DNA of 7,267 bases from Acidobacteriota bacterium (GCA_027295745.1 JAPUKI010000091.1:1-7267), one strand, 5' to 3'; positions 1 to 5,989 are shown, counted from the stretch's first letter. Numbers and translations are program-made. Notes: generated by a model from the sequence alone, not told the origin.

Positions 1-1120
1 CAGTGAGGGGGAAGAAGGAAAGTTCTATGTGTGGACTCCTGCCCAGGTGGAAGCGGTCTTGGGCAGGGAAGATGCCAGAATCTTCAACGACTACTTTGAT
101 GTGACTGGCTCTGGAAACTTTGAAGGGAAAAACATTTTGCACCACCGCATGGACCTTGGTGGTTTGAGCAAGTCTCTGGGCAGGTCTGTCGAGGACGTGA
201 GTCTCCTGCTGCTGGAGGCTCGCCGAAAGCTCCTCGAGGTGCGTGGAGAGCGGGTCAAACCGAGACTGGATGACAAAGTACTGACTGCCTGGAATGGGAT
301 GATGCTCACCACTTTTGCAGAGGCAGCTTTTGTTTTGAACGATCGTAAGTTTCTGGAAATCGCTCTGAGAAACGCAGAGTTTCTGGCCTCAGAAATGATG
401 AAAGAGGGACGGATGCTACGCTGTTGGAGGAATGGAAAAGCACATCTCAACGGGTATCTGGAAGACTGTGCCCTGGTGATTGAAGGATGGATGGCGACTT
501 ACCAGTTGACCGGGCAGATTCGTTGGCTAGAGCATGCTGCTCGTCTTATGGAGCGACAAGTTGAGCTCTTTCAGGATGATGAAAGAGGTGATTTTTATTT
601 TACCTCCTCTGATCATGAGACACTCTTGGTTCGGCAAAAAGAACACCTGGACAACGCCACGCCCTCTGGGAACTCGGTTACCTGTCTGAATCTCCTCCGT
701 TTGGCAGTTTTGCTGGGGAAAACAGAGTATAGGGAGAAAGCCCAACGAATGCTGGGCCAGATTTCGGGAGGACTTTCTCAAGCTCCCTCAGCCTTTGGAT
801 ACTGGCTGCAAGCTTTGGATTTCCTGTTGGGTCCAGCTCAGGAAATTGCCGTTGTGGGCGAGAAATCTGAGCGAGAAGCCCTGCTTGAACCTGTGAGGGT
901 GAGGTTTCTACCCCACAAGGTGCTTGCTTTTCTGGACAGGCCTGATGCAGAGCTCGGCCAGAAGATCCCACTGTTAGAAGGCAAGATCGCCATTGAAAAT
1001 CGAGCGACTGTTTACGTTTGCCGGAACTACGCCTGCCAGGAACCCACCACTACGGTAGAAGGGCTGGATCGACTTTTAGCCCGCACTTCTCACACCCGCT
1101 CTACTTCATCGGCGCAATGA
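1..1120 (+). CDS. yyaL: YyaL-type (DUF255/thioredoxin-domain) protein, C-terminal half, 5'-partial
   Basis: The reading frame is already open at base 2, and the first residues (SEGEEGKFYVWTP) match the conserved EGKFYVWTP block in the middle of YyaL/SPATA20-type proteins. The gene therefore starts outside the window, and the in-frame GTG at 29 is not its start. About 372 residues are visible of a family usually near 700; the N-terminal thioredoxin-like DUF255 domain is missing here. What remains is the alpha/alpha-barrel part resembling six-hairpin glycosidases, with the family blocks LDDKVLTAWNGMML near residues 89-102 and NATPSGNSV near 218-226. The C-terminal block is VYVCRNYACQEPTT, with a CxxxxC pair. 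The biochemical role of the family is not established; the protein is probably cytoplasmic. The gene converges on rdgB and the last 20 bp of the two overlap, leaving no room for a separate terminator. Family assignment is firm; function is unknown. Confidence 0.93.
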   Translation, partial: SEGEEGKFYVWTPAQVEAVLGREDARIFNDYFDVTGSGNFEGKNILHHRMDLGGLSKSLGRSVEDVSLLLLEARRKLLEVRGERVKPRLDDKVLTAWNGMMLTTFAEAAFVLNDRKFLEIALRNAEFLASEMMKEGRMLRCWRNGKAHLNGYLEDCALVIEGWMATYQLTGQIRWLEHAARLMERQVELFQDDERGDFYFTSSDHETLLVRQKEHLDNATPSGNSVTCLNLLRLAVLLGKTEYREKAQRMLGQISGGLSQAPSAFGYWLQALDFLLGPAQEIAVVGEKSEREALLEPVRVRFLPHKVLAFLDRPDAELGQKIPLLEGKIAIENRATVYVCRNYACQEPTTTVEGLDRLLARTSHTRSTSSAQ

Positions 1121-1715
1121 TCCGACCTGACTGCGTTGCGCGACCCGCAAGCTCCAAGCTCAACTTTTCCAGAGCACGAGCTCGATGCGAGACTTTGTTC
1201 TTTTCTTCGGTGGTTAGCTGGGCAAAGGTTTTTTCAAGTGGAGGGTAATAAAAAATCGGGTCATAACCGAAACCATGGGTTCCTCTTGGTTCCCTGGTCA
1301 ACTCTCCTTGGACCTCTCCTGTCACTTCAATCAGGTGATCGGGCAGAAAGAGGCAGATGGCGGACACAAAACGGGCACCTCTAGAGAAGGGACTGGAAAA
1401 GGAGTCCAGCATTCGCAAGAGCTTCTCTACTCGTTCTTTGTCGGTGGGAGCAAAGCGAGCTGAATGCACTCCCGGTTTGCCGTCGAGAGCCTCCACCAGG
1501 ATCCCCGAGTCTTCAGCCAGCGTGGGGCTTCCGCTCAATTGGTAGTAGTGCTCAGCTTTGAGGCGCGCGTTCTCAGCGAAGGTTGAACCCACTTCAAGAG
1601 CCTGGGACAGATGACCTTGTCCAGCCAGAGAGTCGAACTCGATGTTGAATTTCGAAAGGGCCAAACGGATCTCCCGGACTTTTCCCTTATTGTGGGTCGC
1701 CAGTAGAAATCGCAA
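1101..1715 (-). CDS. rdgB: RdgB/HAM1-type dITP/XTP pyrophosphatase (non-canonical purine NTP pyrophosphatase)
   Basis: This enzyme hydrolyses dITP, ITP and XTP to the monophosphate and pyrophosphate, keeping deaminated purines out of DNA and RNA. It acts in the cytoplasm as a Mg-dependent dimer. The 204-residue length is normal. Visible motifs are the N-terminal nucleotide-binding LLATHNKGKVREI (residues 4-16), FAENARLKA (46-54), LAEDSG with the catalytic Asp69 (66-71), PGVHSARFA (81-89), PRGTHGFGYDPIF (143-155) and SHRARAL (176-182). The start is TTG: no ATG or GTG lies in frame before the TGA at 1725-1727, and the family N-terminus begins exactly here. A good Shine-Dalgarno lies 8 nt upstream, inside the MITE-like element. 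The gene follows rph, from which the element separates it. Its 3' end overlaps the convergent yyaL by 20 bp. All key residues are present, so it should be active if translated. Confidence 0.96.
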   Translation of the reverse strand: MRFLLATHNKGKVREIRLALSKFNIEFDSLAGQGHLSQALEVGSTFAENARLKAEHYYQLSGSPTLAEDSGILVEALDGKPGVHSARFAPTDKERVEKLLRMLDSFSSPFSRGARFVSAICLFLPDHLIEVTGEVQGELTREPRGTHGFGYDPIFYYPPLEKTFAQLTTEEKNKVSHRARALEKLSLELAGRATQSGRIIAPMK

Positions 1716-1720
1716 TCTTA

Positions 1721-1751
1721 GTGCTCACTTCCATAAATACGGTGATGTTTG
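1721..1751 (+). repeat. Left terminal inverted repeat of the MITE-like element
   Basis: 31 bp, matching the reverse complement of 1851-1881 at 27 of 31 positions; the mismatches are at 1727, 1733, 1742 and 1747. On the minus strand this is the outgoing end that abuts rdgB and carries its Shine-Dalgarno. Beyond the 31 bp, a 3-nt indel allows a few more matching bases. Confidence 0.85.
1724..1732 (-). promoter_or_regulatory. Shine-Dalgarno of rdgB, supplied by the MITE-like element
   Basis: On the minus strand this reads GGAAGTGAG, ending 8 nt before the TTG start of rdgB. It differs from GGAGGTGAG at one position. It lies inside the terminal inverted repeat, so the element carries the ribosome binding site that now serves rdgB. 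It supports the TTG as the true start. Confidence 0.65.
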
Positions 1752-1850
1752 TTGCGGTCGCTGTGCCCCCGGATTCAAGGCGCTCCGACGAGTCGATAGG
1801 GGATATCGTCGACGACGAGCGACGAAGAAATCGACCACAAGCCCCCTCCG

Positions 1851-1881
1851 CAAATATCATCGTATTTAGGGAAGGGAGCAC
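1851..1881 (-). repeat. Right terminal inverted repeat of the MITE-like element
   Basis: 31 bp, inverted relative to 1721-1751 with four mismatches. Its outermost base, read on the minus strand, is the G that completes the rph stop codon TAG. The same G begins a GTG codon overlapping that stop (TAGTG). Confidence 0.85.
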
Positions 1882-2651
1882 TAAGGGTCGGATTCACGGT
1901 GAAACAGATCGGTTAAGTTTTCGACTTGTTCCTCAAGGACCAGTCGCTGCTGCGTGATCAGTGTTGTTATGCCTTCCTTTGCCAAGTCCAGCAGCGCTTC
2001 TAATTGTAGTTGTGAAAAGGGCTTTTCCTCAGCTGTTCCCTGAATTTCCACATAGAAACCCTGTCCGGTCATCACCACGTTCATGTCCACTTCGGCAGCC
2101 ACATCTTCTATGTAAGTGAGATCAAGATTGGGATCTCCGGCGACAATACCAACGCTCACGGCTCCCACATAGTCCAGTAGAGGGGGTTGATCCAGCATTC
2201 CTGCCTCCTGGAGTCTGGCCATGGCCATGGCCATGGCGACGAAAGCACCGGTGATAGAAGCCGTGCGGGTACCCCCGTCTGCCTGAAGCACGTCACAATC
2301 CAACCAGATCGTCCGGTCCTTTAAGGCTTGCATATCGACAACCGAACGAAGTGATCGGCCGATCAGTCTTTGAATTTCCTGGGTTCGGCCGGATGGCTTC
2401 CCTTTGGTGGACTCCCTCGTCATTCTTGTTCCAGTCGAACGCGGGAGCATGCCATATTCCGCAGTGATCCAGCCCTTTCCAGTACCACGCAAAAAGGAAG
2501 GGACCTTCTCTTCAACGCTGGCGGTACAAAGCACACGGGTATCCCCAAACTCAATGAGTGCCGAACCTTCAGCGTGCTTACTGCAGTCCGGTGTCATCTT
2601 CACGGTTCGCAGTTGATTGGGCTGGCGATTGTCGTCTCTTTCGGCGGGCAT
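1881..2651 (-). CDS. rph: RNase PH (phosphorolytic 3'-5' exoribonuclease)
   Basis: RNase PH trims the 3' ends of tRNA precursors and other RNAs, using phosphate to release nucleoside diphosphates. It acts in the cytoplasm as a ring-shaped hexamer. The 256 residues cover the full family length. Visible signatures are KHAEGSALIEFGDTRVLCTASVE within residues 25-47, GWITAEYGMLPRST (60-73), SGRTQEIQRLIGRSLR (87-102), the phosphate-binding GGTRTASITGAF (126-137) and DLTYIEDVAAEVDMNVVMT (177-195) with its acidic catalytic residues. The ATG at 2651 gives an N-terminus that aligns with the family, although no clear Shine-Dalgarno precedes it. The GerMN gene stops 11 bp upstream, so coupling is likely. 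The stop TAG uses TA from the target site and G from the MITE-like element; the reconstructed uninterrupted gene would end at the same residue with TAA. Confidence 0.97.
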   Translation of the reverse strand: MPAERDDNRQPNQLRTVKMTPDCSKHAEGSALIEFGDTRVLCTASVEEKVPSFLRGTGKGWITAEYGMLPRSTGTRMTRESTKGKPSGRTQEIQRLIGRSLRSVVDMQALKDRTIWLDCDVLQADGGTRTASITGAFVAMAMAMARLQEAGMLDQPPLLDYVGAVSVGIVAGDPNLDLTYIEDVAAEVDMNVVMTGQGFYVEIQGTAEEKPFSQLQLEALLDLAKEGITTLITQQRLVLEEQVENLTDLFHRESDP

Positions 2652-2662
2652 TTTGAGATATT

Positions 2663-3298
2663 CTACATAAAGGGTTCGCGGATGGAAACGTGTCCCGCAA
2701 GAGTGGCACGTTCCTGACCCTCGATCAAAAACCTGATCCGTTTGATCTCCTCGATGTTTTCGGTGAGTGATCGAGTAATCGAGTAAAGTGCCGAAAGTTC
2801 AGCTGCTACACCGCCTATCATTGGGTAGATGACTTCTTGGGAGAGATCCACAAGTGCGGTTCCGTCTTCCAGTAGATAAACCTGTCGCAGTCTGGCTGCC
2901 TCAGAGAAGATCTGAAGACCCTCCCGCGCAGTGGGACCTTTGATGACCTCATGAATAATTTGACGGGCGTTGAGGATGATGTCTTCTGTCAGAAATATTG
3001 ATCGTCTTTCAGAGATCAGCAGATTGGGATAGGGTGCCATGACGCCAGGCTGGTAAAAGTACAGCTGAACCGCAAGCTGGCCCGAGCTTTGTGCCTCTAA
3101 AGCGTTTGCTTCGACATCGAGCCTGTTCTGCTCCGCTTCTATCAAAGCCTCCTGATGCCGGCGCTCTACAGCGTAGAGGGAGTAAGCGATGATGATGACC
3201 ACAAAGACCAGTCCCAATGCGATGAGGATGGTCTGATGTTCTTTCCTCAGCGAGTCCATCCCAGAGGTGAGGATGGACCGTTGCCTTTTCATCTCCAT
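2663..3298 (-). CDS. Membrane-anchored GerMN-domain protein
   Basis: From the ATG at 3298 the protein has 211 residues: a short basic N-terminus, one transmembrane segment at about 23-44 (TILIALGLVFVVIIIAYSLY), a probably helical charged stretch to about 70, and a GerMN domain from about 76 to 205. The domain shows the family order: a strand LAVQLYFYQPG, then ARQIIHEVIKGP, then a strand near DGTALVDLSQE, and an ending IRFLIEGQE. GerM proteins are known from sporulating Firmicutes, but the domain also occurs in Gram-negatives, often beside amidases. Here the domain should lie in the periplasm. The neighbouring amidase, 19 bp upstream, suggests a role in cell-wall remodelling (inference). GTG 3304 and ATG 3292 are other possible starts; GGAG 5 nt before ATG 3298 decides for it. 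Confidence 0.85.
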   Translation of the reverse strand: MEMKRQRSILTSGMDSLRKEHQTILIALGLVFVVIIIAYSLYAVERRHQEALIEAEQNRLDVEANALEAQSSGQLAVQLYFYQPGVMAPYPNLLISERRSIFLTEDIILNARQIIHEVIKGPTAREGLQIFSEAARLRQVYLLEDGTALVDLSQEVIYPMIGGVAAELSALYSITRSLTENIEEIKRIRFLIEGQERATLAGHVSIREPFM

Positions 3299-3303
3299 GT
3301 TCA

Positions 3304-3307
3304 CTCC
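3304..3307 (-). promoter_or_regulatory. Shine-Dalgarno of the GerMN gene
   Basis: GGAG on the minus strand, 5 nt before the ATG at 3298. It overlaps the alternative GTG at 3304, which argues against that codon as the start, and favours 3298 over the ATG at 3292. Confidence 0.6.
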
Positions 3308-3317
3308 AATTCTGCGG

Positions 3318-4880
3318 TTACTCAGCTGGGTTTCTCACCAGGAACGCGAGTACCGCAGAGGTTATGGCGTGGGCGATCTGCTCCTGAAAATCCCTTGAGC
3401 TGAGTTTGTCGTGGTCCTCAGGGTTGGTCAGAAAGCCCATCTCTATCAGCACCGCTGGCGCTGTGACAGGAGCCAAAACGGCCAAAGGAATTTCAGCCAC
3501 TCTGTTTTCGATTCCCCAGAGCAAGTTGAGCTCCCCCTGAAGTAGCTCGGCCAGTTCCCGGCTTATGCCAAGATACTGCTCTTGGCCCTCGTCCCAGGAA
3601 ACGAGTTCCTCCTTGTTCTCAACCGGTAGCCTCAGCAAGGGCGGCAGTCTGCGTGGAAAAAAAGATGCCGCCTCCTGATTCGTTTCCATGACCAGTGGTT
3701 CTTCGTCCTGTAAGTACTTGTGCAGGTAGACGACAGGCCCTCGTGTTTCGGAAGAGGGCGAGCCACCGACGTGAATGCTGAGATAGACTTGAGAGCTATA
3801 ATAATTTCCCACTGATCCTCTCTGCTCAACTGCCAATTGCACATCTCGAGTGCGAGTCAGAATGCCCCGATGCCCCATTTCTGTGAGCAAGCTTTCAATG
3901 CGCATGGCGACCCTCAATGTCACGTTTTTCTCCACAATTCCCTGTGGCGAATGCACTCCGAAATCCTTGCCCCCATGACCTGGATCGATTGTGATGAGTT
4001 GTTGCAGTCTTGGCTGTGAGGGCGCTGAAGTCTCTCTTCCGGTGTTGGGTGGAGGTGAAGGTGTTGACACACCAAAGGTGAGCCGCTCAAGAGAACCGGG
4101 CTGGTTGTCGGAGCGCAAATCTGACATGGAGGGCGGGCCATAGACATCAATGACCTTTCGGTCCGGATTCGTCAGGGTGAATTCCTGAAAGTTGTAATAG
4201 AGATCCCCTTTGTGGATGTGGAAGGTTCCGTAGACATTGCTGGAGTCAAAGTCCACGGAAGAAACCAGACGCCGATCCGGGGAAATCGCAGGAAGCTCTG
4301 GCTGAACCAGGAACTCGTCGAATGCGATTTGGATGTAGGTCTCGAAATCTCTGACTCGAATCGGAGCATTCCGACTGGCTTGGAAAACAACTCTTACGTG
4401 ATCCGGATAGTTGTTTACTCTCACCTGGACCTGGTTTTCAGGCAGACCCTGCAACTGATACCGCTTCTCAGACACCTTCTCAAGCCTGCGGTTGATCACC
4501 AGGGGTAAGGCCCAGGTTAAGAAGTCTTCACTGACATACCAGTCTTTGGAGCCTTTTTTCCAGGCTGGTGCCGACAGCAGGATGTACTCGGCCTCAAAGC
4601 TTACCAGAGGGCGCCCATCCACCAGCTGCAATTTCCCCCGCGGCCCTTCGACCGTCAAGATGTCTCCGCTCTCAAGCAGCTCCAAACCAATAATCTCAGC
4701 GAAGTCTTCGAGTGGGTAATAGGTCTGATTTTCCCGCTGCAGGGAGTTGATTGTTCGCTTACTTTGTCCAATCCAGACTTCAAGATCCTCAGACACCGCG
4801 GCTGGAGAGACTAAGCAGAACAAACAGCAGGCACTCAGCCAGTATGTTAGGAGGGGAATGGTGAAGCGTCTTGGTAACAT
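3318..4880 (-). CDS. Secreted N-acetylmuramoyl-L-alanine amidase with AMIN domain (AmiC-like)
   Basis: This zinc enzyme cuts the bond between N-acetylmuramic acid and L-alanine in peptidoglycan, as needed for cell separation and wall turnover. The 520 residues start with a signal peptide (basic n-region, hydrophobic core about 8-24, likely cut near AAVS 27-30). A region at about 40-140 resembles a copper-amine-oxidase N-terminal-like domain. An AMIN domain (about 150-250) usually targets such enzymes to the division site. A Pro/Ser-rich linker (255-292) leads to an Amidase_3 domain (294-515). Expected zinc and catalytic residues are present: His302 in DPGHGG, Glu317 in GIVEKN, His370 in LSIH and Glu480 in VLIEMGF. 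The usual SIHAN reads SIHVGG. The gene follows lpxC after 176 bp and has its own candidate promoter; no Shine-Dalgarno precedes the ATG. The GerMN gene follows after 19 bp. Confidence 0.93.
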   Translation of the reverse strand: MLPRRFTIPLLTYWLSACCLFCLVSPAAVSEDLEVWIGQSKRTINSLQRENQTYYPLEDFAEIIGLELLESGDILTVEGPRGKLQLVDGRPLVSFEAEYILLSAPAWKKGSKDWYVSEDFLTWALPLVINRRLEKVSEKRYQLQGLPENQVQVRVNNYPDHVRVVFQASRNAPIRVRDFETYIQIAFDEFLVQPELPAISPDRRLVSSVDFDSSNVYGTFHIHKGDLYYNFQEFTLTNPDRKVIDVYGPPSMSDLRSDNQPGSLERLTFGVSTPSPPPNTGRETSAPSQPRLQQLITIDPGHGGKDFGVHSPQGIVEKNVTLRVAMRIESLLTEMGHRGILTRTRDVQLAVEQRGSVGNYYSSQVYLSIHVGGSPSSETRGPVVYLHKYLQDEEPLVMETNQEAASFFPRRLPPLLRLPVENKEELVSWDEGQEQYLGISRELAELLQGELNLLWGIENRVAEIPLAVLAPVTAPAVLIEMGFLTNPEDHDKLSSRDFQEQIAHAITSAVLAFLVRNPAE

Positions 4881-4892
4881 TCAGCTGGAGTT

Positions 4893-4901
4893 ATTATAGC
4901 A
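4893..4901 (-). promoter_or_regulatory. Extended -10 promoter for the amidase-GerMN-rph-rdgB operon
   Basis: On the minus strand the sequence is TGCTATAAT, a perfect extended -10 (TGnTATAAT), 12 nt before the amidase ATG. No good -35 is seen at 16-18 bp spacing, where the DNA is a pyrimidine-rich heptad array; extended -10 promoters can work without one. A start about 7 bp downstream would leave a leader of only about 6 nt, which fits the lack of a Shine-Dalgarno. Confidence 0.5.
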
Positions 4902-5054
4902 GGAGAGAGGAGACAGAAGAGAGGAACAGGAGTACTGAGGACTGAGGTCAGGTTTCGGATTTGGGATTTGAGATTTGGAATTTAGGATTTCCGACGGCCT
5001 TCGGCCGGCGGTGGTCTATTGTCAGCTGTCAGTTGTCAGCTGTCAGGGTTTCAG
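4901..5054 (+). repeat. Degenerate heptanucleotide array (22 units) between lpxC and the amidase
   Basis: Cutting this stretch every 7 bp from 4901 gives 22 units in one register. Units change from AGGAGAG-like (4901-4928), through TGAGGAC-like (4936-4949) and GGATTTG-like (4957-4991), then a GC-rich patch (4992-5012). They end in four TGTCAGN units (5020-5047) and a GTTTCAG. In the first 13 units the second base is G in 12 and the third base is always a purine. The last units touch the lpxC stop. A 20-bp piece (5027-5046) recurs inverted at 6914-6933. Short heptanucleotide tandem repeats are known from filamentous cyanobacteria; this looks like the same kind of sequence. No coding capacity is apparent. 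Confidence 0.8.
4991..5011. other. GC-rich hairpin inside the heptad array
   Basis: Arms 4991-4999 and 5003-5011 pair over 9 bp with one mismatch around a 3-nt loop. It lies 45 bp past the lpxC stop. On neither strand is it followed by a T-run, so it is not a standard intrinsic terminator. It could still slow polymerase or protect an RNA 3' end. Confidence 0.45.
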
Positions 5055-5056
5055 TT

Positions 5057-5929
5057 TCAGAAGTTGACCACTTGGGAGGTGAGGTCAGGCTCCTTGACCT
5101 TGTGGCACAGTGTGGGATCGCGTGCCAGGACCGTTGCCAGGTCAGTGTGCAAAGCGTGGCCGGCTTTGACAGCCCTGATGTGGCAAATGAGAGGATAACC
5201 ACACAGGGAGATGTCACCGATCAGGTCCAGCATCTTGTGCCGAACAAACTCGTCTGGAGATCGCAAGGGACCATTCATGACTTCTGTCTCGCTCAAAACC
5301 ACAGCATTCTCGAATGATCCGCCTCGAATCAGTCCCTTTCTGCGTAACTCCTCTACTTCCGAATAGAAACCAAAGGTTCGCGCGAAAGCGATCTCTTTGG
5401 CGTATCTCTCAGGCGTCATCTCCACGTCCAGCACCTGATGACCGATGGCAGGATGGGTGAAATCAATTTCATAGGAGATTCGGAAAGTCGACCAAGGTTC
5501 AACTGAAATAAACTTGTCTCCATCCTGTAAACGAAAGGGTTTTCGAACTTTCAGAAAAGTCCGGTGCTTATCTTGTTGTTGAACCTGTGCCTTTTTCACC
5601 ATCTCCACGAACGGGAGTGCGGAGCCATCCAGGATGGGGACCTCCAGGGAATTGATGTCGATGTACAGGTTGTCCAGACCGAGTCCGAAAAGAGCAGATA
5701 AGAGGTGTTCCACCGTTGAGAGCATTACCCCGCGTTTCATCAGCGTGGTGGCCAGAACAACACGGGAAACCCGTTTGCGTAAGGCCTCGATTTGAAACTT
5801 TTGGAGATCCACACGCCGGAAGACGATACCGGTGTCCGCTGGTGCTGGTTGTAATTCCACTGATACCTGGCAACCAGTGTGAAGGCCGATTCCGGAGATT
5901 TTAACCGGTTTCCTGATGGTTGTTTGCAT
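5057..5929 (-). CDS. lpxC: UDP-3-O-acyl-N-acetylglucosamine deacetylase LpxC
   Basis: LpxC catalyses the committed step of lipid A synthesis, removing the acetyl group from UDP-3-O-acyl-GlcNAc in a zinc-dependent reaction in the cytoplasm. It marks the organism as an LPS-type Gram-negative. The 290 residues are a normal length. Motifs are SGIGLHTG (12-19), STVEHLLSAL (71-80) with general base Glu74 and zinc ligand His75, VPILDGSALPF (97-107), FARTFGF (182-188), HKMLDLIGD (231-239) with zinc ligands His231 and Asp235, and AGHALHTDL with catalytic His258. Thus all catalytic residues are present. The frame is open further upstream to an ATG at 6058, but the family N-terminus begins at the ATG at 5929. 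The extra 43 residues of the longer form are unlike LpxC and Cys-rich. No strong Shine-Dalgarno is seen. A candidate promoter lies about 60 bp upstream. Confidence 0.96.
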   Translation of the reverse strand: MQTTIRKPVKISGIGLHTGCQVSVELQPAPADTGIVFRRVDLQKFQIEALRKRVSRVVLATTLMKRGVMLSTVEHLLSALFGLGLDNLYIDINSLEVPILDGSALPFVEMVKKAQVQQQDKHRTFLKVRKPFRLQDGDKFISVEPWSTFRISYEIDFTHPAIGHQVLDVEMTPERYAKEIAFARTFGFYSEVEELRRKGLIRGGSFENAVVLSETEVMNGPLRSPDEFVRHKMLDLIGDISLCGYPLICHIRAVKAGHALHTDLATVLARDPTLCHKVKEPDLTSQVVNF

Positions 5930-5989
5930 AGGAGTAGTCTCAACTAAACTAGTCCGGCAGGAAACCTTAATGCAAGAAGTGAACCAAAG

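Larger units (their letters stand above)
1687..1881 (-). other. Possible coupled small ORF through the element (64 codons)
   Basis: A GTG overlapping the rph stop by one base (TAGTG) opens a 64-codon frame. It crosses the whole element and ends with TAA 29 bp inside rdgB, in a different frame. The start/stop overlap is of the kind used for re-initiation, so ribosomes leaving rph could be carried across the element to the rdgB start. The predicted peptide resembles nothing I recognise and has no obvious domain. The opposite strand of the element is also open from a GTG at its first base, so an open frame here may be a by-product of the palindrome. I doubt a functional peptide. Confidence 0.15.
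1719..1883. mobile_element. 161-bp palindromic MITE-like element flanked by TA
   Basis: The element proper is 1721-1881, with a TA on each side (1719-1720 and 1882-1883). Its ends are 31-bp inverted repeats with four mismatches, starting GTGCTC on either strand. A second small stem (CGATA at 1794-1798, TATCG at 1804-1808, loop GGGGA) is centred on 1801, the exact midpoint, and CGCTC (1781-1785) pairs with GAGCG (1817-1821) in the same register. The whole unit is thus a decayed palindrome. It contains no transposase. A TA target duplication is typical of elements moved by IS630/Tc1-mariner transposases, so this may be a non-autonomous relative; that assignment is inference. Taking out one copy of TA plus the element restores CTTAAG, with rph ending in TAA two bases before the rdgB start. 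That clean repair supports the boundaries. Only one copy is visible, so mobility is not proven. Confidence 0.75.

Noticed and set aside
1061..1082. Hairpin-like GGGCT...AGCCC near the end of yyaL as a terminator
   Set aside because: Only a 5-bp stem with a 12-nt loop inside the coding region, and no T-run after it.
1721..1957. Plus-strand open frame of 78 codons from a GTG at the left end of the element
   Set aside because: It mirrors the minus-strand frame because the element is palindromic, then runs antisense through the end of rph. It has no Shine-Dalgarno and no recognisable domain.
2218..2238. Tandem GCCATG repeat inside rph (encoding MAMAMA)
   Set aside because: It is in frame, only about three units, and the AMA-type helix is normal at this place in RNase PH. 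Probably ordinary coding sequence, though slippage by 6 bp is possible.
3762..3776. SIHVGG in place of the usual SIHAN in the amidase
   Set aside because: The zinc-binding His and the other ligands are present, and residues after the His vary in the family. Not enough to suggest inactivity.
4827..4838. LSAC lipobox-like motif in the amidase signal peptide (residues 15-18)
   Set aside because: The hydrophobic core continues past the Cys to about residue 24, so the Cys lies in the middle of the core. A signal-peptidase I site near AAVS fits better.
4901..5054. Heptad array considered as a CRISPR array or as a small gene
   Set aside because: The 7-bp units have no spacers of constant length, there are no cas genes, and there is no sustained open frame with a start and ribosome site.
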